Source: Struthio camelus
Lineage: Eukaryota > Chordata > Aves > Struthioniformes > Struthionidae
Direction: 5' to 3'
Assembly: GCF_040807025.1 (NCBI RefSeq)
Contig: NC_090968.1
Coordinates: 124,001 to 188,000, forward strand
DNA: 64,000 bases
Below are positions 1 through 8,584 of the stretch, piece after piece. The notes beneath the pieces were generated by a model. The model worked only from the letters and a program-made list of their open reading frames with translations, made no database searches and was not told the DNA's origin. The position numbers were made by a program, and so were the translations under genes. Numbering within the stretch: position 1 is the stretch's first letter; each line of letters begins with the position of its first letter.

Positions 1-66
1 CCTCCAGCTGCAGCACAGAGCTGCTGCATGCGCCTGTGGGGAGAGGTGTCCCCGGTGCCCACTCAC

Positions 67-1494
67 TAGGCATTTTCCAGCTCCAGCTCCTCCACTTCCT
101 CTCGAAGTGGCCTCAGTTCAGCCCGCAGCACCTGGCAGACAGAAGGGGCCCGGTCCACGTGCCTGCTGCAGCCTCCTCCAAAGCCCCCGGCCAGTGGGCG
201 CCCACCACCCTCTGCCCTCGCCCCTTTGGCACTACCTTTGCCCGCTTCTCCTGCTCACGCAGCTGCTGCTTCAGCTGGGCCGAGCGCTGCTGCTCCTGCA
301 ACTCACAGGGCACACAAAGCAATGCCACCAGTGGAGCTGGCAGCTGGGCAGCCCCCTCCGCCTCCAGCCCCAGGGCTCGGCCCCCTCGCAACTGCCCCGC
401 CCCAGGGCCCCGGGAGGGCTGGCCACAGACAAGGCCAGCCAAAGGGGAGTCACGGCCCCTGGGGCTAGTGCCCTCCCCAGGCCCACTGCTGGCCAAGGCT
501 GAGGGGTGCACCGATGCCAGCACTGGCACCCCACCAGCACTGGCACCCCACTGCTGCCAGCGCAGCTCTCCCTCTCCCCTGTACCTCGTCGAGCTCCTGC
601 AGCCTCATGCGCCTCTCCTCCTTGGCTGCCTGCAAGCGCTCCTGCGGCAGAGGAGAGGAAGAGGAGCACTCAGCAGGGCACGGGCTCTCTCCTGTGAGAT
701 CTGCTCCTGGCAGCGGGTCCCAGGCCCTCCGCCCTCCCGGCTGCCCTCGGCCCCCAGCTCCCACTCTGCCACTGTCCCTCGCACGCGCCTCCCCTCTGTA
801 CCCAGCTCTGCAGGCACCAGCGGGCAGCCAGAGGCCCCTGGCTCCGCTCACCTCCAGCTGGGGCAGCAGCTCCTCCATCACCTGCAGCTCCTGCTGGCTG
901 CTGCAGCACCGCTGCCTGAGGGCACAGTTCTCCCGCGCCAGCTCCTGGGCAGCAGCCTGCAGCTCCTGCTTCTCCTCCTGCTGCATGGGGAAGGGGGCAG
1001 AGCAGGGCTTCAGAGCCAAGCAGAGGGGGCACAGAGCAGGCCTTCAGCGGGGGCACCACCAGCCCCGCGCACCAAGGCCACTCCACGCCTACCAGGCACC
1101 GCAGCAGCTCCTTGCAATGGCCCCTCTCCTCCTTGCTTTCATTCAGCTGCTCCAGCAGCCTGCTGTGCTCGGCCAGCAGCCCTTCCAGCTCCTCCGCCCC
1201 TCTCCTGCGCCTCTGCTGCCTGCAGCAACGGGGTGCCATCACACCACACGCACCGGCACAGGCCCTCCCACCTGCCTGCCCTTCCTCCGCCAACCTCCGC
1301 ACACCTCCCCAGCCCCCTGCATTCCCGCGCCCAGCCACGTCGCGATCACCCCACCTGGCCACCTGCTTGGTCAGGCGGGCGTTTGTGCCCTGCAGCGCCT
1401 CATATTCCTTCTCCAGCGCCTCCAGGAGATTCAGCAGCTCCTGCTTCTGCGCCTGTACCCGCTGCAGGGCCAGCTTCACATCCGCCACCTCCAT
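67..1494 (-). CDS. TMCO5-like coiled-coil membrane protein gene, copy A (5' six exons; 3' end outside window)
   Basis: Coding exons in transcript order are 1494-1355, 1219-1093, 980-852, 641-585, 295-236 and 131-67, each bounded by GT and AG and with agreeing phases. The exons for the C-terminal 106 residues would lie left of base 1. The start is an ATG in a GCCATGG context. The encoded part (residues 1-192) is almost wholly heptad-like, rich in Leu, Glu, Gln, Lys and Arg, as in an extended coiled coil. Residue 30 is Glu here and Asp in the other three copies. A 3' splice site (CTCCCAG) sits 15 nt upstream of the ATG, so an upstream non-coding exon is likely. The family call is discussed under the complete copy at 19431. 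Confidence 0.7.
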
Positions 1495-1844
1495 GGCTTG
1501 GGCTGTGCGCTGGGAGGCAGCACGGTGTGAGGGGGCTACAGCCCGTGTGCTCGGGCACACAGGGACGCTCACGTGGTCACTACCCTTCCCGGCATATACA
1601 CACATAAACACTCGCGCACACTTACAGACCCATATTGCGTGTGCTCCAAACGATGTCCTCGTGCACAGCTGGAAGCAGCCACCCTGCTCCCCCACAGTCC
1701 ACGTGTGCCAGGCACACATGTACAGCCCTGGCCCACGGGCAGGCACACTCGGGCTGTGGCGCTGGCAGTTCCCCGAGTCCCACCGCCCCCACCGCCCGGC
1801 CCGACCCGGTCCAGCCCGTGCTGGACGTCCCCCACGCAGCTCAC

Positions 1845-2132
1845 CTCCACTCTGCAAGCACGCCCCGTGGGAGCCCAGCCGCCTCTGCCAGGCAGGGCAC
1901 GAGGAGGCACAGGCAGCGGTGCCTCTGGCGAGCGGTACCAAGGTCTGCTGCCAGCCCCAGAGCACGAGCCCAGCACCAGCCCCAAAAGCCTTGCTCGACC
2001 CCCCGCGCCTCACACCCGAGCTTGGCACGAGTCTGACCACCAGGCAGCTGGGCGAGACTCTGCAGCCGCCCGAGGCAATGCAGCAGCGCTGCGCTGTCAC
2101 AAGAGGTTGGGGCCGTCACAAAGGGCCGTCAC
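1845..2132 (-). promoter_or_regulatory. Putative promoter and 5' non-coding exon of TMCO5-like gene, copy A
   Basis: A good donor (GGAG|GTGAGC, exon edge at 1845) pairs with the acceptor 15 nt upstream of the start codon, implying a non-coding first exon to the right of 1845. Just above it, three TTGTGAC-type motifs read on the minus strand at 2128-2132, 2114-2118 and 2096-2100. Two are inside a perfect 14-bp tandem repeat containing TGACGG, a CRE half-site-like core. No TATA box is obvious. The transcription start is inferred, not seen. Confidence 0.35.
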
Positions 2133-3522
2133 AAAGGGCCCCCGAGAGCGCTGGCCAGGGGTGGCCAGTGCCCCCCGGCAGGCACCCGCCTCTTGTGCTC
2201 CCCCAGCCTCCTCCCCGGGCACGGAGGCCTAAAGCCCAGGGCTGGAGATGGGAGGAGAAAGCCCTGGGGAAGCCCTTCATCCCCACAGCCTCTGCTGCAA
2301 GATGCCAGCTGGCCTGGCCCAAAAGGGCTCTGCGCTAGAGCCCAACCACTGGGGACCCTGTGGCAGCAGGGGCAGACAGGCAGACGCCTTTCCCAATGCA
2401 TGGCAGACTCATTTCCCGCCATGGGGATGGTGGCCTTGCTTGGCCCACAGCTCCCAAGCCGTTCCTCTGAAACAGAGGCCAGCCTCCAGTCCCCTTTGCA
2501 CGGAGAGCAAGCCAGCTTTCTGTGCAACAGTTGTGGCCAGTCACTCCCTGTGTCCTCTGAGCCGGCCTGCCTTGTTGGGGTCTAGCGGTCAGTGGCACAG
2601 GGCGCCGGCAGGAGCCAGCAGGGCAGCAGGGACAGGCGTCGCACCTGGAGCCCACACGTTGCCCAGAGCACAGCCCGGTAGGGGCATGCTTAGACTCATG
2701 TCATGGCTCTTCACTAATGGGCGGGTATCAGATCTACTGGCAGAATGATGAACACTAACAGAAGCGCAGATCTACTAGCAGAATTGCTAACAAGGCCATC
2801 TCAAATACAAGGAGATCCCATAGGGGCCCCTGCACTGTGTGCTTCCCAGGGAGATAGCTTGGAGTGGGCCATAGCTGATGCATCGCATGGCGGGTATGCT
2901 GCCTATCTCTCACATCTTGCATGCAGATCAGAGACACTGCAGGTTCAGTTCTCGGACGTGCTCCCCAACCAACAGCATACCGAGAAAGAGCACGCCAACA
3001 CCCACTCCCCCTATCAGCTAGCTGAGAGAGAGGAGCTTCCCGCTGATGCCAGCTACCCACAGCTATTGTCTCGCGGGAAGCTCAGGGGCTGTGCTCCAGC
3101 GGGCAGACCCCTCACGCGCTATAATCACCCTTTTCGCAGTGTTGTCCTGGAGCGATCAGTCCAGCCTTGCTGATCCGCTGCGCTTTGGGCCTGGGAATCT
3201 GCGGGGGACAGATCACTAAGCCTCAGGGAGACAAGCTGTGCCTGTGCTGTTTGGCAGCCACCCTTAGTTTTCATGCTTAACGCCCGAGCTCTCCTTCCTC
3301 CTAGCCGTAAGCTTATTGAAGCCAGCCTGGACACCAGTTTGTCCACAGCACAGGCTCAGGTGACAGGTATTTTTTTGCAGTAAGCGGTCATTCCTGCGAG
3401 AGCCTACTGTGACTGACCAACAACGCCTACAATGGGAGAAGGCTCAGAGGGCAAGGTGCCCCATGAATCGCAAGGACAGTGTAGGATGCAGCTCACTAAC
3501 CGCAGCTGTTGCACACAGACCT
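2133..3522. other. Gene-free spacer; right part possibly LTR-like (unit 1)
   Basis: No supported gene. The left part is GC-rich. At 2729-2795 there is an imperfect 38-bp-period duplication built on CAGATCTACT. A 142-codon open frame starts at 2745, but I see no domain in it and it is probably chance. From about 2720 to 3520 the sequence has the look of a retroelement LTR (a TATAAT-like stretch near 3120 and no coding), but I found no clean TG...CA ends or target-site duplication. The same interval recurs at 22503-23892, 41958-43347 and 61414-62803. Confidence 0.35.
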
Positions 3523-3734
3523 GACCAGCGTTGTGACGCTGAGCGTGTCTGAGACTGGAAATGGCAACCACATTGGTATTGTGATTGGTATTGTGCTTGA
3601 ACTGTCTAGCTAGATGTTGTTCAGTGTATACACTTGTACTGTGATACACTTGAATTGTGCTCTCAGGGCATTGCTGAATCATTGTGCTAAATCAACACCC
3701 CCTGTAACATCAGATTCCCTCAAAAGAAACTTTT
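3523..3734 (+). repeat. Unclassified dispersed repeat, copy A (unit 1)
   Basis: About 210 bp that matches, with clear divergence, a second stretch 14.7 kb away at 18231-18422. Shared blocks in the same order include CCAGCGTTGTGAC, CACATTGGT.TTGTGAT, TACACTTG, GCTAAATCA and TC.AAAG.AAACT. In unit 1 it has a 7-bp stretch (around 3622-3630) missing from units 2-4. I do not recognise the family; a retroelement LTR end is one possibility. Confidence 0.6.
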
Positions 3735-3736
3735 GA

Positions 3737-3940
3737 GGCCTGTGAGGGTGACGGAGCACTGGCAGAGGTTGCCCGGAGAGCTTGTGGAGTCTCCTTCGCT
3801 GGAGATTTTCAAAACCGGCCTGGACGCGGTCCTGGGCAACATGCTCTAGAGGACCCGGCTTGAGCAGGGGGGTTGGACTAGATGATCTCCAGAGGTCCCT
3901 TCCAGGCTTGGCCATTGCGTGCTTCTGTGTGATTCTGTGA
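3737..3940 (+). mobile_element. CR1-type LINE, 5'-truncated 3' tail (unit 1)
   Basis: Contains the hallmark 3' CR1 sequence of birds and other sauropsids: TTGTGGAGTCTCC, then TTGGACTAGATGATCTCC, AGGTCCCTTCCAGGC, and a GTGATTCTGTGA end. Only the last ~200 bp survive, as usual for 5'-truncated CR1 copies. It sits directly after dispersed repeat A. The element predates array expansion because every unit carries it at the same place. Confidence 0.9.
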
Positions 3941-4113
3941 ACCTGACAGCCACTGCAGGCAAGGCTGACACTGATTATCACACGGCCAGCTGATGCTCTG
4001 GCAGGGTTTGGGTCTCATAGTTGCTCTATCAGAGCAAGCAGGCGCTTGCACGCGTCTTGGCCCACCGCTGTCCCTTCAGAAGTTCAAAGGTGTTGGTGTG
4101 TGCAGGGCGGATT

Positions 4114-4139
4114 CCCCTCCTCCCTCCCTCCCTCCCTCC
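4114..4139. repeat. CCCT microsatellite (unit 1)
   Basis: Pyrimidine-only (CCTC)n tract of about 26 bp; its length is the same in all four units (24477, 43932, 63388). The surrounding 3941-4434 stretch holds no gene that I can support. Confidence 0.85.
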
Positions 4140-4434
4140 ACCTCCACTGATTACAGTGGGAGCTTAGACAAGGAGCTGGCATGCAGACAGCCATTTTGTG
4201 CTCACCAAAACTGGGGACAGGGGAATCCCCCCTCCTGAGAGTGTGTGGAGTGCACGGGATGGAACGGAATCCCGCTTCATGCCAGGGCCTTCTCAATGTA
4301 TTGTTTACCTCCTCTAAATCAGTCCCTGAAGCATGAGGAAAGTAACTCCCTTCTTGGCCCTGTCTAGGAGTCCTGTCTTCTCATGAGATGGGAATAGGGC
4401 CTTCTAGCGGGACATTTCCGGCTGTAAGGGTGAG

Positions 4435-5339
4435 GCGGGGGCAAGGCCTGGACTCCTGGCAGGGACAGATACACTGTTTCTATCACTGTGTCAGAGCGGG
4501 CTTCTCTGTAATAAATGGGGATTTCCTCAGTGCAGTGCTTGAAGGTTGGGCTCTTCTTCCAAAGGTGGAGTCAACAATGCGCTCAAGGGCTTTCAGCCTG
4601 AAGGGGCCTGTTGCTTTTTGGGGGTTCTCCATGGGCTCGAGGCGATGAGCCCATGGGATGATGTGTTAGGGAAGGAGGGCTGGATTCAGCTCTCGCTTGT
4701 GGGTAGCCAGTGCTCCTGGAGGTGGTGAATGGTCAAGTGGTATCTCCCAAACGACAGGGCTGGAGACTGATTCCCATCCTTCTCCAAGGGAGTATGGAGC
4801 CACCAGGAGAGCACAGGGCATCTCCAAGGGCACCACGTGCCTCGGGGTGGGCAGTGAATGGAGCTTCACAAAATCAGGTGGAGTCATCCAAAGGTAAAGG
4901 CCTAAACCAATGAATGTGCAGGCCAGTGAGAGCCCTACAGTCCCACGAGAGGCAGTGGGGACCCCGGAGGCCCAGGGAAAGGAGCCTGGAGAGCGGTTCA
5001 CGTCACCTTCAATGAAAAGCCATGGGCTTGATCTAGGGCCACACCTGAACACAGCCTGAGCTGTTTGAAGTGCCCTGCGATTGCTCAGAGCATCGTCCAT
5101 GGCCACCTACCCTTTGGTAGGGGGTTGTCTGTCCCGCGGGGTCTGCTTCCCACCCTGACCACCACGGCCAGGGCGGAGTCACCCTGTGGCCCCAGGGCAC
5201 CACGGTCCGCTCCCACTGCAGAGCAGCACCCCCAGCTCGGGTCGCTACACAGGGGAAGGCTCCAGGAATGGCCGGGCAGGCCAGCGCCGATGCACTCACC
5301 TGGGGAAAGGCTCTTTGGGCAGCAGGAACGTCCCTGGAG
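4435..5339. other. 905-bp segment present only in unit 1
   Basis: Units 2, 3 and 4 join the base matching 4434 directly to the base matching 5340. A GAG trinucleotide occurs at both edges (4432-4434 and 5337-5339), the pattern of a microhomology deletion in the ancestor of units 2-4; an insertion in unit 1 with a 3-bp duplication is less likely since I see no terminal repeats. Inside there is no recognisable gene. It contains a perfect 10-bp inverted repeat around an 8-nt loop (4629-4638 and 4647-4656, CCATGGGCTC arms) and an AATAAA at 4511. Confidence 0.85.
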
Positions 5340-6139
5340 AGCAGCAAAGCAACAACCGTGTGCTTGCAAGGAGGAATAAGCGAGCGAGAAGTCTGTTTCT
5401 CTGTGTGTCAGCTAAGGGCAGGCTGGTGTGTCCTGGGGGCAGCAGGAGCTGCCTGAGGAGCCGCAGGGCAGGGACTCTGGTGCTGTCCTGGAGGGAGGCG
5501 CTGGCACGAGGGAGCTGCAGGCCGTCTGGGGGCAGGGAATCTCCTTGACACAAGAACAAGGGGCACAGAGTGTCACTGTCCTCTGCTTCCTTGTGCCACT
5601 GGGGCCAGGGACAGTTTGGAAGCTGACGAGGCAGCTGACACCCTGCCCCTACCCACCCCTTCCCCCGTGCTGCTGTGCTTTCAAGGGGGCTTGGGCTGTG
5701 GTGTGAGTGCTACTGTGCCGCAGAAACACGGGCCTCGACCCCTCGCTGCAGCCCCCACTGCCCTCCTGCCCCTGCCCTGCCGCCCTGCCGTCCTCCCCAC
5801 GCTGCCCTGCCTCCTGACTCCTCTCCCCACACCGCAGGGCCCGGCAGTGCAGCAGGCGCAGGCACAGCCCCGCAGCTGCTGCCTGGTCCCCGGCCCTCCC
5901 CGCCTCCCTCCACACCAGGGCTCCAGCCCCAGCCAGGCAGCAGGTCCGGCCTCTCCCCCCAGCTCCTGGCCTGGCTCCTCCCGCACTCCCACCCCCTGGC
6001 AGGGAGCTGGAGCTGCCCTGGTCCTGGGCAACTGGCCAGCACCAGGGCTGGCATAGGGCCCGGGTGGACAGGCAGTGCGGGGGGGCAGTGGGGCAGGGCG
6101 AGCAGCCTCCCTCAGGGCCCCACGGCTGGGCCAGGAGGG
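5340..6139. other. GC- and pyrimidine-rich stretch, no gene seen (unit 1)
   Basis: Rich in CCCTGCC/CTCCCC runs, open in several frames on both strands because AT-rich stops are rare. I see no domain or splice pattern that supports coding. The same stretch is at 24798-25597 and 44253-45052. Confidence 0.5.
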
Positions 6140-6646
6140 ATGAGGCCATGCGGCCAGCTGGGCTCCAGCTGCTGCTTTGATGTCAGCTCCATGGAGGGAC
6201 CGTTGGGGTTTGCTCCCTTTGCAGGGGAATGGCTGGAGGCGGAGACCTTGCCGGGGCCTGGTCCAGACCGGGGCAGTGCGCTACTGATCAAATTGAAGGA
6301 CGCAGCCCCCTTTTCCTCCACCAAAATGATCCACAGACTATTAGGGCACGTGCGTTTAATCCACAGTACTCCTTATGGGACCAAAGGCAAAAGAAATGTG
6401 CTGTCCGTTCTTCTAGGTGAAAAAACGACGTTGGTTTGTGTCGCCATCTTTGCCCTTCTAGCTTCCAGGACTGTTAAAACAGCAGTGAATTTTGTGGTGG
6501 GAACAAAATTGAGAAAGGGTTTGTTGAAACGGCTTAAGAGAAAACCTGAAACAATTTCTGATTTTGTTACCTATAGGCCACAAAGATTATGTTACTCTTT
6601 TGCTATTCCCGAGGGGAAGGCATTTACAGCCACAGCTGAAAAGTGA
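6140..6646 (+). CDS. Unassigned 168-codon open frame (unit 1)
   Basis: Begins at the first ATG of a longer open stretch and ends in TGA. Composition shifts midway: the first third is GC-rich, while the last ~120 codons are AT-richer and Lys/Arg-rich (RKGLLKRLKRKPE) with a short hydrophobic run (VCVAIFALLA). I do not recognise the family. The frame is open in all three full units, with one visible amino-acid change (Lys here, Glu in units 2 and 3, in the T.GKR context). The high identity of the units makes open-frame conservation weak evidence. It may be the relic of a mobile element. Confidence 0.25.
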   Translation: MRPCGQLGSSCCFDVSSMEGPLGFAPFAGEWLEAETLPGPGPDRGSALLIKLKDAAPFSSTKMIHRLLGHVRLIHSTPYGTKGKRNVLSVLLGEKTTLVCVAIFALLASRTVKTAVNFVVGTKLRKGLLKRLKRKPETISDFVTYRPQRLCYSFAIPEGKAFTATAEK

Positions 6647-6799
6647 GCTTAGGTTGTCCCAGTTGGGTCAGTCATTTTTCTCAACTGCTATTGTTTCTCT
6701 GTCTCTACTGCTGGGAGGCAACTCTCTGGACCGACTGAACTCAGTTATGCCTCTAGGATCTTTGGCTTGAGCCGGCATGAGGTGCTGCCATGCTGTGGT

Positions 6800-6948
6800 G
6801 GCAGAAAGAAATGCTAGAGAGGCTGTGGAGTCTCCCTCACTGGAGGTATTCAAAACCCAACAGGGCCCGGCCCTGAGCAACCTGCTCTAGCTGACCCTGA
6901 CCATCTCCAGAGGTCCCTTCCACCCTCCGCCATTCCGTGGTTCCGTGA
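6800..6948 (+). mobile_element. CR1-type LINE 3' tail, older and internally deleted (unit 1)
   Basis: Shows the CR1 tail blocks GGCTGTGGAGTCTCC, GAGGTATTCAAAACCC, CATCTCCAGAGGTCCCTTCCA and a diverged TTCCGTGGTTCCGTGA end. The GGTTGGACTAGATGA block between them is missing, so it is an internally deleted copy. It is more diverged than the CR1 tail at 3737. Confidence 0.85.
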
Positions 6949-7582
6949 CCCTGCAGTTGTTGATATTCAACTCTCAGAACAAGCCTGAGTTCTACCGGAC
7001 GGAGGTGACGCCGCACTGCAAGCTCAAAAGCTTCCTGGTCTTGGGAGGTGCACAGACAGTGTATTCAGAGTGAGCAAGCAGGTAGATCTTCCTTTAAAAA
7101 GCAGAACCACTCAGAATTCACTGAGCTCAAGGGGAGGTCCTTGCCACCTCCCTCTGGTCTGCAGGAAACACATCTGGCTGCCCTTAGACAGTTCTCGGCC
7201 GTCCTGGATATCCCACCTCAGCTATTCATGCCTCAGCTAGGCATTACCTCCCCCCACTCCCCAGGAGCCCTCTCCTCCAGGCTTCTCCTCCTTCTTCCTA
7301 AGTGCTGGCTAATTCCACAGATTCATGCCTTGCTTCTGCCTCCCTTTATGGTACCTACGATGACTTCTCTGAAGTTCTGGGGCCGCCTTTATACAGCCGC
7401 AGTTACCAAGCCACGTGCAGGATTTTCCCCTAACTGCAGCCTGTTCCCTTTACAGCCACATACAGTCGTGTGCTCTACAGGCCCTCAAGCTGACAGCGCG
7501 CCAGAGAGAGCGCACCTGAACCCTTGGAGGAGGTGAGGCACGTTTGGCTCCCCCACCCGCACGGCCCCCAGCAGAGGAGCCC
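6949..7582. other. Spacer upstream of the TOPORS-like gene (unit 1)
   Basis: No supported gene. Just after the CR1 tail (6955-7070) a short open frame on the plus strand includes SQNKPEFYRTEV and KLKSFLVLGG, which looks peptide-like but is too short to assign. The part before 7583 would hold the promoter and 5' UTR of the TOPORS-like gene; no TATA box is evident. Counterparts are at 26407-27040 and 45862-46495. Confidence 0.4.
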
Positions 7583-7588
7583 ATGGAG
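7583..7588 (+). CDS. Candidate first coding mini-segment of TOPORS-like gene (Met-Glu then donor)
   Basis: The main TOPORS-like exon has no ATG before its RING, so translation must begin in an upstream exon. Here CCCATGGAG is followed at once by a strong donor, GTAGGT. Splicing from 7588 to the acceptor at 8584/8585 keeps frame and gives Met-Glu-Arg-Ser-Ala. Identical sites exist at 27041 and 46496. It is the best candidate nearby, but other upstream exons cannot be excluded. Confidence 0.35.
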
Positions 7589-8584
7589 GTAGGTGCCACC
7601 CACCCTCGCCCCTCACCCCACGAGCGGCAACACAGGCAGAGGGAAGGGGCTTGCTCTTCTTGCGCTGAGAGGGGCCATCGCACTGCCGCCAACGCCAAAA
7701 GGTTCGTCACCTCTCCACCAATCCTTTGAAAAGGGTGAGGGTCAGAGCTGCCAGGGGCAGGGCAGGGCTTGTGGACTTCTGCTGCAATTTGGCTGGGCGG
7801 CAGGGCACATACTCCTGCTGGGCTCACTTGGCTGACAGGCATGCTGTGCATCTGTGGCCAGTGCCGTGTGTGTAGCAAGAGGCTGCAGGGGTCTCCAGGA
7901 GTGCTGAGAGACCTCGTTGCCTCTTCCTCGGAGTGCACTTGCAGCTGTGGTGAGCTGCACTTGGAACTATGCTGCAGGCTGGGCTGTGCAAGGAAGCAGA
8001 GGTGGTCAGTGGGGTTTTGGGAAGTGCTGAGTCCCAAGCAGCAAGGGCATGCTTTTGAAGAGGGCAAGGAGAAAGGGCAGGGTGCCCAAGAATGGCAAGG
8101 ATGCCCACGTTCCCCGGGGGCAGCATGTTGGTTCCTGAGCTTTCTGGCAGCTCCCAGTTCGTAAAGGAAGAGTTGCTCTGAGAACTGTCTGAATGCATGC
8201 TCCCCCAGCCTCCTGTGCTCTGCTGATGCGGCTGGTACTGGTGCAAAGAGGGACCTCTTCCTTTCCGGAGGAAGGAGGGAGGCAGATGTCGGCAATTCCT
8301 AGGCAGTTCCTGAGCCGGGACATTTTTCAATGTCTTTCCTTCCTCTCTTGCTGAGTTAGGAGGAGACTGACCCATGACACCTCCCTGTCATGGGAGGGCA
8401 CCGAGGCCTTCCTGGGTGATAGGCACCAGTGCCTGTGTTCTTTCTTCTCATCCTGAAAGCAGCCTCGTGTGGGTTTCTGTGCCAATGGCTCTTCTGCACC
8501 GCTGCCTGCACCATAGTCCGCCCTCCACACTGCCCTCCGCAGTCTTCCCAGGAAGGGCAATGATCTCGGCCTCTCTTTCTGCAG
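7589..8584 (+). other. Proposed intron of TOPORS-like gene (unit 1)
   Basis: About 1 kb from the GTAGGT donor to the polypyrimidine/CAG acceptor. No other gene supported; a 281-codon antisense open frame (8295-7450) overlaps it but shows no domain. Counterparts lie at 27047-28042 and 46502-47497. Confidence 0.4.

Noticed and set aside
36-1607. 523-codon plus-strand open frame, repeated in every unit
   Set aside because: It is antisense to the TMCO5-like exons. It is open because those exons are GC-rich; its product is low-complexity (Ser, Pro, Ala, Leu runs) with no domain.
670-2100. 476-codon minus-strand open frame through the TMCO5-like 5' region
   Set aside because: It reads through introns and the promoter. 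The coding part is explained by exons 1 and 2 with good splice sites; the rest is non-coding.
2729-2795. CRISPR-like or satellite array at the CAGATCTACT repeats
   Set aside because: Only two imperfect copies; too few to be an array.
2720-3522. Solitary retroviral LTR
   Set aside because: The stretch looks LTR-like, but I could not find TG...CA ends or a target-site duplication, and no internal retroviral sequence is present. Kept only as a possibility in the spacer note.
7450-8295. 281-codon antisense open frame over the TOPORS-like intron
   Set aside because: No domain, no splice context, composition typical of chance open frames.
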